A stretch of DNA of 64,000 nucleotides from Pseudonocardiaceae bacterium. Its GTDB lineage: Bacteria; Actinomycetota; Actinomycetes; Mycobacteriales; Pseudonocardiaceae. Location of the stretch: the NCBI GenBank assembly GCA_009379845.1, contig WHSZ01000018.1:1-64000 (forward strand). Direction: 5' to 3'. The position numbers and the translations under genes are program-made. Below are positions 1-8,072 of the stretch, in pieces. The notes beneath the pieces were generated by a model, which was not told the origin of the DNA, did no database searches, and saw nothing but the letters and a program-made list of their open reading frames with translations. Positions within the stretch are counted from its first letter, which is position 1. The number at the start of each line of letters is the position of its first letter.

Positions 1-58
1 ACCGGCCCATACTGGCATGTTTCGACGCACAACCACCAACAGCTCTCAACCCCTGGGC

Positions 59-1042
59 CTATTTCTGCGGCGCGTCTGGCCAGACGACGGCGCCGTAAGA
101 GACATCGGCGGAGATGAAGCGGTACTTGTTGAGCCCCTTGATCGTGGTCGTCGTGCCGGCCTTGTCGATCTTCGTGGCCAGCTTCTGGATCGGTGCGCTG
201 CGGACGTACTCCGGGTCCTGGTCGGTGAACTCGATCTGCAGATCCTGCACCATCTTCGGGTGCTTGATGGCGTATTCCGTGGCTTTGGTCATGGCCGCGA
301 CGAAGCGCTTGATGTCCTCGCGGCGGGTTGAGAGGAACTCGTCCGAGGAGACGTACCAGGCGTTGGGTCCACCCTTGAGGTAGGTGTTGCCGGGGGAGCC
401 GATGGTACGTAGCCCCATCTGGATCCCTGTCGGGTAGAAGCTCCCGATATTGTAGGCGGCATCGACCTGCCCCTTGACGACCGCGTCGTTGAGGTTCGGA
501 AGCGGAAGCTGCACGAACTTGACACTGCCCGGGTCGACGCCGTGGTCCTCGAGTGCCATCAGGCTGCCGAGGTTGGTCGTTTCCTTGAGCCCCTGGAGTC
601 CGATGGTCTTGCCGGCCAGGTCGCCGTAGTCGCGGATGGGGCTGTCCTTCTTGACCAGGATTCCCGAGGTGACCGGTCGCGGTGTGGCGTTCTGGTTGCC
701 CATGAACGCCTTGATCGGCATGCCTTTGGCCACCGCCGCGATCGTCGACACACCACCCGTCGCGGCGATGTTCACCTTGCCGGATACCAGCTGGGCGACC
801 TGCTGGGCGGCGGTCCCGCCGTCGACGATCTTGACGTTGAGTCCTTCCTCCTTGAAGAAGCCCTGGCGCTTCGCGATCATCAGCGGCTCGAAGAAGACGG
901 GCGCGCGAAGCACCGTGATCTGTCCGGAGTCGCCGGTACCGGCGGCGGGGTTGGTCTCGCCGATGCCACAACCCGCCAGGGAGCCGGCCAGGCACACGGC
1001 CGCGATGGTTCCGAGCGTGCGTCGTGAGATTGTCTTCGTCAT
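59..1042 (-). CDS. ABC transporter substrate-binding lipoprotein (SsuA/TauA/NMT1-like)
   Basis: This 327-residue protein is an extracytoplasmic solute receptor for an ABC importer. It has an N-terminal signal with twin arginine (SRRTLG) and a lipobox ending in LAGC with the lipidated Cys at residue 25. The mature part starts with a VLRAPVFFEPLMIAKRQGFF segment typical of the NMT1/SsuA family (sulfonate, taurine, nitrate or thiamine-precursor receptors). It follows the carotenoid-oxygenase gene by 50 bases on the same strand, and the matching permease and ATPase would lie off the left edge. Context suggests uptake of an aromatic or sulfonated compound handled by the two upstream oxidoreductases; the ligand is an inference. 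Start ATG is at 1042, with an AAAGG upstream. Confidence 0.88.
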   Translation of the reverse strand: MTKTISRRTLGTIAAVCLAGSLAGCGIGETNPAAGTGDSGQITVLRAPVFFEPLMIAKRQGFFKEEGLNVKIVDGGTAAQQVAQLVSGKVNIAATGGVSTIAAVAKGMPIKAFMGNQNATPRPVTSGILVKKDSPIRDYGDLAGKTIGLQGLKETTNLGSLMALEDHGVDPGSVKFVQLPLPNLNDAVVKGQVDAAYNIGSFYPTGIQMGLRTIGSPGNTYLKGGPNAWYVSSDEFLSTRREDIKRFVAAMTKATEYAIKHPKMVQDLQIEFTDQDPEYVRSAPIQKLATKIDKAGTTTTIKGLNKYRFISADVSYGAVVWPDAPQK

Positions 1043-1092
1043 TGAAGTAACCTTTGCTCACATAGGGAAATCCTTGACGGCGTGGTTCGAGC

Positions 1093-2586
1093 TCAGCGCC
1101 AGAGGTCGGGAACCTGCCCGAGATCCTCGGCCGAGACCCACAGTCCGTGGAACGTGGGCCGGATGTGCATCGGAATGTGGACGGTGGCGACGGGTCCTTC
1201 CTGGAAGCGCGCGGTGTCGACGACGATCAACTCTGTGCGCCCCTCGGTTATCCGGTTCACCAGCGCGAGCAGGTAGCCGTCCCCCTCGGGCGCGTCGGGA
1301 CCACGTTCGACGAAAACCGGCTCCTGCAGGTTCGCGTCCTCACCGACGTACCAGCGTTCGGTCTCACCGGTCTCGTGATCGATGTGCAGCAGCGTGTTGA
1401 ACCAGACGCCCCTGGCCACTTCGGGGTTGATAGGTCGCGACCAGTCACGTCCGGCCATGAACCCGTGGCGATAACTACGCGTCTGTCGCCTCTGGTCCAC
1501 CTCGGGGAAGTCGACCGCGACGTCCTCAATGAGGCGGCGCTGCTCGAACTCGCTGCCCGGCCTGTCCAGGTCGAAAGTCCACCGGGTCAGGTGGAACTGC
1601 AGCTTGGAGCGGTCGACGAGCTGGCCGTCGACATGCGGGAAGGGCGCGGCTTCGCTCACGCCGAGGTCGACATGGACACGGTTGCCTTCGGTGAAGGCAT
1701 TCAGGGTGTGGAAGGACCACAGGGCCGGGCCCTCGAAGTAGACGATGTCCCTGGCCGACCCGTCCCGACGGACAACACCGACGTGGGTGGTTTCGTTCGG
1801 ATCCCAGGCCCAACGCGGACCGCCAGCCATCACCCGGTCGAGATCGGTGGTGGCCGGCATGATCGGCACGACCAGATGCTCCTGGGTGACCGCCCAGTCG
1901 TGGATACAGCTTGCGTACGGCGGAAGGAACCACTCCTCCTTGGTCAGCCTGCCGCCGGCGTTCGCGGTGCACAAGGCGATGTCGGGCGTCATCTCTCCGG
2001 CAGCCGAGTAGCCGAAGAAGACCCACTCGCCGGTCACGGGATCGATCTTGGGATGGGCCGTCATGGTCTTGCTGCGCAGCTGACCATCGAAGTCATACTT
2101 TCCCAGTGTCTGGAGCGTGAAGGGATCGAGCCGATGAGTGAGGCCGTCCTCCTTCACGGAAAAGAGCTTGCCCGCGTGCCAGACCATGCTCGTGTTGGCG
2201 GTCGTCCGATCCATCCCCTGCACGCTCGGGTCGTCGGTGTAGGGATTGCGGTAGGCGCCGAAGAGCGGGCGGCCGGCCTGGCGTTCGGCCTGGAACTTCT
2301 CGGTGCGCACGTAGCGCGTCCGCATGTCCGCATGCCCGTCGGAAAGCACGTACATCGACACCATGCCGTCGCCGTTGATGTAGATGTCGTCGCCGAGCAA
2401 GGGTGGGAAAGCAGGATCCGGTCCGCAGCGATACAAGATCCCGGAGAGCTGTGGCGGGAGCACGCCGTCGATCTCGAGGTTCTTCACATCGGCCTCGATG
2501 CGGCCGGGCCGATTGATCCCGGCGAACGTGTCGCTGGAAGGGAAGCGCCTCGCGACCTTCGATCGCGCGTCGCTAACAGTGGTCAT
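1093..2586 (-). CDS. Carotenoid oxygenase / lignostilbene dioxygenase family
   Basis: The 497-residue protein has the length and four spaced histidines of the non-heme iron carotenoid cleavage oxygenase family: His178 (TAHPK), His229 (CIHDW), His293 (SFHTL) and His480 (TFHGLW). Family members cleave carotenoid or stilbene double bonds with O2 to give two aldehydes or ketones. Bacterial members of this size near aromatic catabolic genes often act on lignostilbenes or isoeugenol-like phenylpropenes (family knowledge). The start lies only 9 bases after the GMC oxidoreductase stop, so they are co-transcribed. A GMC alcohol oxidase next to a double-bond-cleaving oxygenase and an importer suggests a phenylpropanoid or stilbene route (inference). 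Confidence 0.9.
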   Translation of the reverse strand: MTTVSDARSKVARRFPSSDTFAGINRPGRIEADVKNLEIDGVLPPQLSGILYRCGPDPAFPPLLGDDIYINGDGMVSMYVLSDGHADMRTRYVRTEKFQAERQAGRPLFGAYRNPYTDDPSVQGMDRTTANTSMVWHAGKLFSVKEDGLTHRLDPFTLQTLGKYDFDGQLRSKTMTAHPKIDPVTGEWVFFGYSAAGEMTPDIALCTANAGGRLTKEEWFLPPYASCIHDWAVTQEHLVVPIMPATTDLDRVMAGGPRWAWDPNETTHVGVVRRDGSARDIVYFEGPALWSFHTLNAFTEGNRVHVDLGVSEAAPFPHVDGQLVDRSKLQFHLTRWTFDLDRPGSEFEQRRLIEDVAVDFPEVDQRRQTRSYRHGFMAGRDWSRPINPEVARGVWFNTLLHIDHETGETERWYVGEDANLQEPVFVERGPDAPEGDGYLLALVNRITEGRTELIVVDTARFQEGPVATVHIPMHIRPTFHGLWVSAEDLGQVPDLWR

Positions 2587-2595
2587 CGTTGACTC

Positions 2596-4137
2596 CTATC
2601 GCTGTCCGAGCGGGCGTCCTGAGATCCGCGACGCCATAAGCTCGGCCACGGCGATCACAGTGAGATTGATATTGGCGCTCGGCACCGTGGGCATGACCGA
2701 GGCGTCGATGACCCGCAGGCCTTCGAGCCCGATCACCTTGCAGTCCGGGGTCACAACGGCCGCTGGGTCGTCCTCGGCTCCCATACGTGCCGTCGAGCAG
2801 ATGTGCATGACATCCTTGACCATCGAGAGGATCTGCTCGTCGGTGCGTGGCAGTTCGGCGGTCCCGGTCGCGATCCGCCGCAGCGTTGGGTGATCGAGCA
2901 TCGGCTCGATGCGGGCCAGCGCATCCCGAACCCGGATCAGGTCCCTCTCGTCGGAGAGCAAGTCCATCTCGAAGTGCGGGTTCTCATGTGGGTCTGAGGA
3001 CTTCAGAGCGAACCGGCCACGCGAGTAGGGCTGGTTCAATTGGACGGCGATGCCGGCGGTCAGTAGGCCGAACCAGTAGTTGTGATTGCTCGCCATGATC
3101 ATCATGTCGTTCCGGCGTCCCTCCGCGAGCCCTGAGGAGTAGCGGACAACCACATTGGTAGGGCGGTTACCCACGCAGACCTGCGATTCCGGTGTCACCG
3201 GGACTTGGACGAAGATGACCGCATGGTCCTGGTGGCCCTCGCCGACGGGCAGGTCCACGACGGGTTCGACGCCAATCGTGTGCAGCGCGTTGCTCGGCCC
3301 GATGCCCGAGCGAATCAGGATACCGGGCGTATGGACCGCCCCTGCCGACAACAGAACCTCACCACTGCCGGCAGTGACCCGGTACGTCTCGCCGCTGGCC
3401 AGGATGACGCCGCGGGTGTTTCCCTGTGCCAGCAGGATCCGATCGACGTGCGCGTTTCCGCGCACGGTCAGGTTGGGACGGTTGCGGGCGGCCTCAAGAT
3501 ATCCGTCGTTCGTGGACACTCGAATGCCGTCCCGGATGTTCATGGCGAAGGCGGCGGCACCGGTGCCATCCGGCGCGTTGTGGTCGGGGTCCCACGAGTA
3601 CCCCTCGTCGAGCGCCGCATCTCGCAGGGCGATGTCCATGCCGCCCCAGCCGGTCTCGGGCTCGCGGTAGATCGGAATAGGTCCCGAACCGCCGTGATAG
3701 CGCGCCTTCGGGTAGTCGTGGTCCGTCTCCATCGTGATGAACGCGGGAAGGACGTCCTGATAGGACCATCCGTGTGCGCCCATCCTGACCCACTCCGCGA
3801 AGTCTTCGGGGATACCCCGAATCGCGCAGAGCCCGTTGACCGTCGAGCTTCCGCCCATGCCGCGGCCGCGGCGATAGGGAAAGGTGGGCTGGCTGGGATG
3901 GCGACGTGCGGCTGGCCCCGCCCAGAAGAACTCAGGGTCAAGTTCTTCGCGGTCGGGCGACAGAGCCAGGCCGCGGCCAAGGTTGCGGTCGAGGAACTGG
4001 CGCGGCGTCTCGGCAGAGCGGTAATCCGGACCGGCTTCGAGCAACAGCACCTGCGCGGCCGGGTCCTCAGAAAGACGGGCCGCGAGAACCGCCCCCGCCG
4101 AACCAGCACCGACGACTACGTAATCCCACGTGCTCAT
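2596..4137 (-). CDS. GMC-family FAD oxidoreductase
   Basis: A 513-residue flavoprotein of the glucose-methanol-choline family, oxidising an alcohol to an aldehyde. It opens with a Rossmann FAD motif (VVVGAGSAGAVLAARL). It also carries the GMC signature-1 region GRGMGGSSTVNGL, signature 2 around GAVHTPGILIRSGIGPS, and the C-terminal active-site His in HICSTARMG with a conserved Asn in PSANINLT. I chose the ATG at 4137, directly before the flavin motif; an upstream in-frame ATG at 4194 adds a weak 19-residue leader. It is the first gene of the minus-strand operon with the carotenoid oxygenase and ABC receptor. The substrate is unknown. Confidence 0.9.
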   Translation of the reverse strand: MSTWDYVVVGAGSAGAVLAARLSEDPAAQVLLLEAGPDYRSAETPRQFLDRNLGRGLALSPDREELDPEFFWAGPAARRHPSQPTFPYRRGRGMGGSSTVNGLCAIRGIPEDFAEWVRMGAHGWSYQDVLPAFITMETDHDYPKARYHGGSGPIPIYREPETGWGGMDIALRDAALDEGYSWDPDHNAPDGTGAAAFAMNIRDGIRVSTNDGYLEAARNRPNLTVRGNAHVDRILLAQGNTRGVILASGETYRVTAGSGEVLLSAGAVHTPGILIRSGIGPSNALHTIGVEPVVDLPVGEGHQDHAVIFVQVPVTPESQVCVGNRPTNVVVRYSSGLAEGRRNDMMIMASNHNYWFGLLTAGIAVQLNQPYSRGRFALKSSDPHENPHFEMDLLSDERDLIRVRDALARIEPMLDHPTLRRIATGTAELPRTDEQILSMVKDVMHICSTARMGAEDDPAAVVTPDCKVIGLEGLRVIDASVMPTVPSANINLTVIAVAELMASRISGRPLGQR

Positions 4138-4470
4138 GGCTACCCCATCTCGGTGGGCCAGCTCCTGTGCAAAGAACCGCCCTGGGTATGGCACACGTCA
4201 CAGCAGTGCGCCATTCGAGGCTATGAGATATAAGAATAGATAGCAAGTACCTTGCTACTAGTTGCTGTTTGCTCGGATGAGAACATCGACTTCATGCCCG
4301 GTTTCTCGGTGCAAGTGTTGATCTAACAAGACAAGTAGTATTCCATTCTGACGAGGTGTCCAGCCTTGGCTATCCGAGCCGCGGGATACGGCGACACCGG
4401 GCACGCTGGCCGATCTACGCGGTGGCGGATCTTCCTCGCGACCTGAACTCTCGTCGGCCACATTGAGTCA
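4138..4470. other. Divergent intergenic region (GMC operon / AraC-type gene)
   Basis: A 333-base non-coding stretch between divergent genes. Its centre (about 4220-4270) is much more AT-rich than the surroundings and holds one short perfect inverted repeat, listed separately. It probably contains the promoters of both directions. I see no RNA gene or riboswitch. Confidence 0.5.
4241..4257. promoter_or_regulatory. Inverted repeat TAGCAAG-TAC-CTTGCTA, candidate operator
   Basis: Perfect 7-base arms with a 3-base spacer, about 105 bases upstream of the GMC start in an AT-rich promoter region. The geometry fits a dimeric repressor site. The regulator is not identifiable; the neighbouring AraC-type gene is broken and AraC sites are usually direct repeats. 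Confidence 0.45.
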
Positions 4471-5099
4471 ATGGAATACGTCGGCCGGGTGCCCGCCCCG
4501 CCGCTCGACCGGTTCATCGACGACATCTACTGCCTGACGGGGGTGCCGCGCCACCGCCGGATGAACGTCCCGCCGATGCCGTCGGCACACCTGTTCGTCA
4601 ACCTGGGCGGACCCGCCCGCCTGTGGGACTCCGACCTTTCGGTACCGCCGGAAGTGATCACCGATGGGTGGCTCATGGGTGTATGGACCAGGCGTTTCCT
4701 CGTCGAGTACCCAACATGGGTGCGGCTCGTCGGGGTGCACTTCAAGCCTTGGGGATGTCGCCGTTCGTCGACATGCCGGCGACCGAGCTGCGGGATCGAT
4801 GGGTGCCGGTCGACGCCGTCTGGCAGCGGTCTTTGGACCGGACGCGCAACCAGCTCGGCGACATCGCATCAGCCACCGAGACACTTCGGGTACTGGAGGA
4901 GGAGCTTCGATCGCGACTTGCCGAGGCACCGTCGCGCGGTCTTGACCTGGTCCAGCACACCGGCGGGCGGTTGGCGATCTCCCATGGCGCGGTCCCGGTC
5001 AGTGCGCTGAGCGACGCCGCCGGGGTGAGTGGCAATCATCTGGCCACGCAGTTCAAGTCTCATGTCGGGGTAACCCCGAAGCGGGTGGCGCGAATCTAG
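4471..5099 (+). pseudogene. AraC-family regulator, frameshifted and C-terminally truncated
   Basis: Two overlapping frames together encode an AraC-type regulator. The first runs from ATG 4471 to an FKPWG sequence near 4753. The second continues with a segment beginning MSPFVDMPATELRDRW and ends with a helix-turn-helix start (SALSDAAGVSGNHLATQFKSHVGVTPKR). Adding one G to the GGGG run at 4751-4754 joins them. The protein stops at VARI, where family members continue for 50 or more residues with the second recognition helix, so it looks truncated as well. It sits 64 bases upstream of a DHFR-fold reductase gene on the same strand. The intact pair at 14301-15633 shows the normal arrangement. Confidence 0.75.
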
Positions 5100-5163
5100 C
5101 CCAGACCCCTCGGGAGCGACAAGATTGGGGTGAATGCGCAAGGAGACTTCGAGGGGAGAACCT

Positions 5164-5775
5164 GTGGGCACGGTAATCATGCACAGCGTGGTGTCGGTGG
5201 ACGGCTTCATCGCCGACGAGAACGACGACGTCGGGCCACTCCACGATTGGTACTTCAACGGGGACACCCCGATCACCGAAGGCGGCGACCAGCAGTACGA
5301 CCATTCCGGAGATGGAAGCGGCTTCAAGGTCTCAAAGGCATCGGCGGAGTACGTCCGGCCGATGTGGGAGGCGATCGGCACGATCGTGATGGGCCGCAAC
5401 CTGTTCGACCTGATGAACGGCTGGGAGGGTCGGCCGCCCACGGGCGATCACGTGGTCGTGGTGTCCCACCGGCCCAAGCCCGAGGGCTGGCACCCCGAGG
5501 CGTCGTACCATTTCGTCGATGACGTGACGACTGCGATCGAGAAGGCCCAAAAGCTCGCCGGGGAGCGAACCATCGCCGTGAACGCCGGCGAAGTGGGCAG
5601 CCAGATCCTCGCGGCCGGCCTCGTGGACGAGGTGGCGATGGACGTGGTGCCGGTGGTGTTCGGGTCGGGCAAACGCTACTTCGGCAGCATCGATGGGCAG
5701 CATCTACTGGAGGATCCCCACGTCGTCATCCAGGGCGACCGGGTGCTGCACCTGAAGTTCAACGTACGCTGCTAG
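5164..5775 (+). CDS. RibD C-terminal/dihydrofolate reductase-fold protein
   Basis: A 203-residue cytosolic protein of the bacterial bifunctional deaminase-reductase C-terminal family (DHFR fold). It starts with the typical hydrophobic strand and SVDGFIAD motif, contains GRNLFDLMNGW and closes with strands around DVVPVVFGSGKRYFG. Family members are NAD(P)H-binding reductases, mostly of unknown substrate. I place the start at GTG 5164, preceded by GAGGGGAG; an ATG at 5134 lacks a comparable ribosome site. It follows the broken AraC-type gene. Two further paralogue-like members occur in this window, at 15058 and 35292. Confidence 0.82.
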   Translation: MGTVIMHSVVSVDGFIADENDDVGPLHDWYFNGDTPITEGGDQQYDHSGDGSGFKVSKASAEYVRPMWEAIGTIVMGRNLFDLMNGWEGRPPTGDHVVVVSHRPKPEGWHPEASYHFVDDVTTAIEKAQKLAGERTIAVNAGEVGSQILAAGLVDEVAMDVVPVVFGSGKRYFGSIDGQHLLEDPHVVIQGDRVLHLKFNVRC

Positions 5776-5854
5776 GCCGGTTGGGAAGTCGTGCTGGCCG
5801 CGGTGCTGAGTTGGCCGTCCGGCCGAGCCTTTGGCCTTGCGGTGTGGCCTCTGC

Positions 5855-6904
5855 TTACCGTGGGGTGGCTTCGAGTAATGAGTATTCGGGTGGTGTGGTG
5901 GGGAGTTGGCGTGTGGTCAGGGTGAAGCCGGCCGCGGACAGCAGTGTCTGGTATTCGGGTTGGGTCCGGAGTCGGCCGCCGAGTGAGACGATCGAGTTCA
6001 GATCGTCGACATAGACGTCCGCGGGCATCGAGCCGTCCACCTTCGGCGGGAGCATCTTTTCGATCAGCAGTAGCCTGCCGTGTTCGGGGATTGCCTGACG
6101 GCAGTTGGTGAGGATCGTCAGGACGTGGTCGTCGTCGGCCCAGTTGAAGATCACGCTCTTGCACAGGTACAGGTCGCCGGTCGGCAGCGTTTCGAAGAAG
6201 TCGCCGGTGCGGATCTCGCAGCGGTCGGTGACGCCGGCTTCGGCGAGCACTCGTGGTGCCAGGCCGATACCGTCCGGAAGGTCGAGCAGGATGCCGCGCA
6301 GGTGTGGGTTGGCGGCGAGGATCGTGGCGATCAGGGGGCCGCTGCCGCCACCGATGTCGACCACGGTGCTGAACGGGGTGAAGTCGTAACTGTCGACGAC
6401 CGTGGCCGCGACGGCGCGGGTCTCCTGCAGCATCCATAGGTTGACGTGGGTACGCAGCTGGGAGTGCTGGGCCCAGCCGGTGTGGGTCATGTAGTCGGTG
6501 CCGTGGACGTGCTCGAATGCCGGCTGTCCTGTCCGTACGGCGTGGTCGAGCGCTGGCCAGGCATTCCACATCGAGTCGTCGAGCATGACTGTGGCGAGGC
6601 CGTGATGCGAACCAGGCGTGCGCGGGCACAGCAGCGCCCCGCGTGGGGTGCGGCGGAACCGGTCCGGCTCGTCCTCGGTCAGCAGGTCCAGCGCCGCCAG
6701 CGCGCGCAGCAGCCGTCGAAGCGAGTGTTCGTGCGTTGCTGTGCGGCGGGCCAGCTCGTCCGTGGTCATCGCTGAGTCGCCGATGACCTCCAGCAGCCCG
6801 AGCCGCAACGCGGCGCGGATCGCGAAGACGGGCATGTACCCGGACAACATCTGAAGCAGCGCCTCGTCGGGCGGTGCGGTGTTCGTCATGGAGGTATTCG
6901 TCAT
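5855..6904 (-). CDS. SAM-dependent O-methyltransferase (methyltransferase_2 type)
   Basis: A 349-residue methyltransferase of the hydroxyindole/polyketide O-methyltransferase type. An N-terminal winged-helix dimerisation domain (about residues 10-105) is followed by a Rossmann SAM domain with motif I DIGGGSGPL (about 185-195) and an acidic motif near DLPDGI. Members methylate phenolic hydroxyls of small aromatic metabolites. The start ATG 6904 has GGAG five bases upstream; a second in-frame ATG with a repeated MTNT sequence lies 15 bases downstream. The gene is divergent from the MerR-type gene at 6956, with an inverted repeat between them, so MerR-type control is likely. Confidence 0.9.
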   Translation of the reverse strand: MTNTSMTNTAPPDEALLQMLSGYMPVFAIRAALRLGLLEVIGDSAMTTDELARRTATHEHSLRRLLRALAALDLLTEDEPDRFRRTPRGALLCPRTPGSHHGLATVMLDDSMWNAWPALDHAVRTGQPAFEHVHGTDYMTHTGWAQHSQLRTHVNLWMLQETRAVAATVVDSYDFTPFSTVVDIGGGSGPLIATILAANPHLRGILLDLPDGIGLAPRVLAEAGVTDRCEIRTGDFFETLPTGDLYLCKSVIFNWADDDHVLTILTNCRQAIPEHGRLLLIEKMLPPKVDGSMPADVYVDDLNSIVSLGGRLRTQPEYQTLLSAAGFTLTTRQLPTTPPEYSLLEATPR

Positions 6905-6917
6905 TATGGCTCCCGGA

Positions 6918-6933
6918 GTTAGGTTGCCCTAAC
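6918..6933. promoter_or_regulatory. Inverted repeat GTTAGG-TTGC-CCTAAC, candidate MerR operator
   Basis: Perfect 6-base arms around TTGC in the 51-base gap between the divergent methyltransferase and MerR-type genes. The position suits the MerR protein acting on both promoters. It also resembles a shortened iron box, but the 19-bp IdeR spacing is not met. Confidence 0.5.
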
Positions 6934-6955
6934 TATCGGTGTTAAAGTCGACTTC

Positions 6956-7402
6956 ATGTCAACGGTGCAGATTGGGCAGGCTGCCGCGCTCTATGACCTG
7001 GCTCCGTCGGCGCTGCGGTGGTGGGAGCGGCAAGGTGTCTTCGGTGAAGCCAGGCATGGCAATGGTCGGCGCCAGTACGGGGAAGATGACTTGCGCCGGA
7101 TCGGGGTGGCCTACCTCTGCCATGTCACCGGGATGATGTCGCTGGACAACACGGCGATCGTGGCCAGCGGCACCTCAGATGTCCAGACCTGGAAGACCGT
7201 GGTCCGCGAGCAGATCGCCGAACTCGGCGAACGGATCGAGCAGATCCGCGCCGCACGCGACTACCTACACCACCTCCTCGACTGCCAACACGACGACATG
7301 ACCCAGTGCGCGTATCTCGACGACCAGATCGTGGCGCACACGCCACGTGGGCGCGTCGCGGAGCCGGATATCGTCACCGCCGCCCGACGTACGACACGGT
7401 GA
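6956..7402 (+). CDS. MerR-family transcriptional regulator
   Basis: A 148-residue regulator. Its N-terminal MerR winged helix (IGQAAALYDLAPSALRWWERQGV) and wing (NGRRQYGEDDLRRI) are clear. A long helix (QIAELGERIEQIRAARDYLHHLL) follows for dimerisation. The tail carries DCQHDDMTQCAYL, a Cys/His cluster seen in many actinobacterial MerR proteins. It is transcribed away from the methyltransferase gene and most likely controls it. The effector is unknown. Confidence 0.88.
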   Translation: MSTVQIGQAAALYDLAPSALRWWERQGVFGEARHGNGRRQYGEDDLRRIGVAYLCHVTGMMSLDNTAIVASGTSDVQTWKTVVREQIAELGERIEQIRAARDYLHHLLDCQHDDMTQCAYLDDQIVAHTPRGRVAEPDIVTAARRTTR

Positions 7403-7415
7403 CGGATCGATTCGG

Positions 7416-7958
7416 TTAGCGGTGGCGGTTGTCGTACCACCACTGATCGTCATCGTCGATGTCGAAGAAGCGTCCGGCTCCGCTGTCTTTCGGTGTGGGT
7501 TCGCTCGCCGTACCGGGATCGGCGTCGTGCCGGGTCTCGTGCCCGGCGGGCTGTTCGGGGCGCAGCGCGCCGATCTCGGCCAGCTGCTCGGTGTTCGGCG
7601 GCGGAAGTGTTGAGCTCGACGCGAACGCGGCCGCGATCCCCGGGTCCGGCATGCCCGATATCCCGGACTCGGCGACCTGCCGCCAGGTCAGCTCGCCGCG
7701 GTCGATGCGGTCGATCACCGGCCGCCACGCCGGCGTCCACGCATACCCGAGGATGAACTTCCTGAACCGCGCTACCTCCTCGTCGGACGGACGCCCGGGG
7801 GCGGGTGGATCAGGCGTGTCGCGCAGTTTCCGGTCGATCTCGTCGACCCTTTCCCGCAGCGAGCGGGCGCTGCTGAGCGCGCGGTCGAGGCGTGCGGCGA
7901 GTTCCCGCCGAACCTCATCCATCCCGGGGAAGTGAACGCCGCCTGCATTGCTGGCCAC
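7416..7958 (-). CDS. Hypothetical protein downstream of WXG-motif gene
   Basis: A 180-residue, charged, helical protein without a recognised domain. Residues about 13-50 are predicted coiled coil by eye (heptad-like ARLDRALSSARSLRERVDEIDRKLRD). The middle has tryptophan-rich YAWTPAWRPVIDRIDRGELTW, and the C-terminal third is proline- and acid-rich and ends in DDDDQWWYDNRHR. There is no signal peptide. It lies 114 bases downstream of the WXG-motif gene on the same strand, so it may be a chaperone or partner of that secreted protein (inference). Codon use matches its neighbours. Confidence 0.6.
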   Translation of the reverse strand: MASNAGGVHFPGMDEVRRELAARLDRALSSARSLRERVDEIDRKLRDTPDPPAPGRPSDEEVARFRKFILGYAWTPAWRPVIDRIDRGELTWRQVAESGISGMPDPGIAAAFASSSTLPPPNTEQLAEIGALRPEQPAGHETRHDADPGTASEPTPKDSGAGRFFDIDDDDQWWYDNRHR

Positions 7959-8072
7959 TGTCGGAACTCCCTTCGTGGGCGCGGCGTGTCCCGCGCCTCG
8001 GGCTCTCGTCCGGGTTTCCGGAATACCAGCGGTGACAAATCGACAACTGACACCGCAGGTGCTCCGCGCGGC

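Noticed and set aside
1147..2592. Long open plus-strand frame (481 codons) opposite the carotenoid oxygenase
   Set aside because: It is the antisense of a clear gene, has no family-like sequence, and arises from GC-rich third positions.
6918..6933. GTTAGG/CCTAAC as an iron box
   Set aside because: The spacing is 16 rather than 19 bases and the flanking genes are a methyltransferase and MerR; a MerR site fits better.
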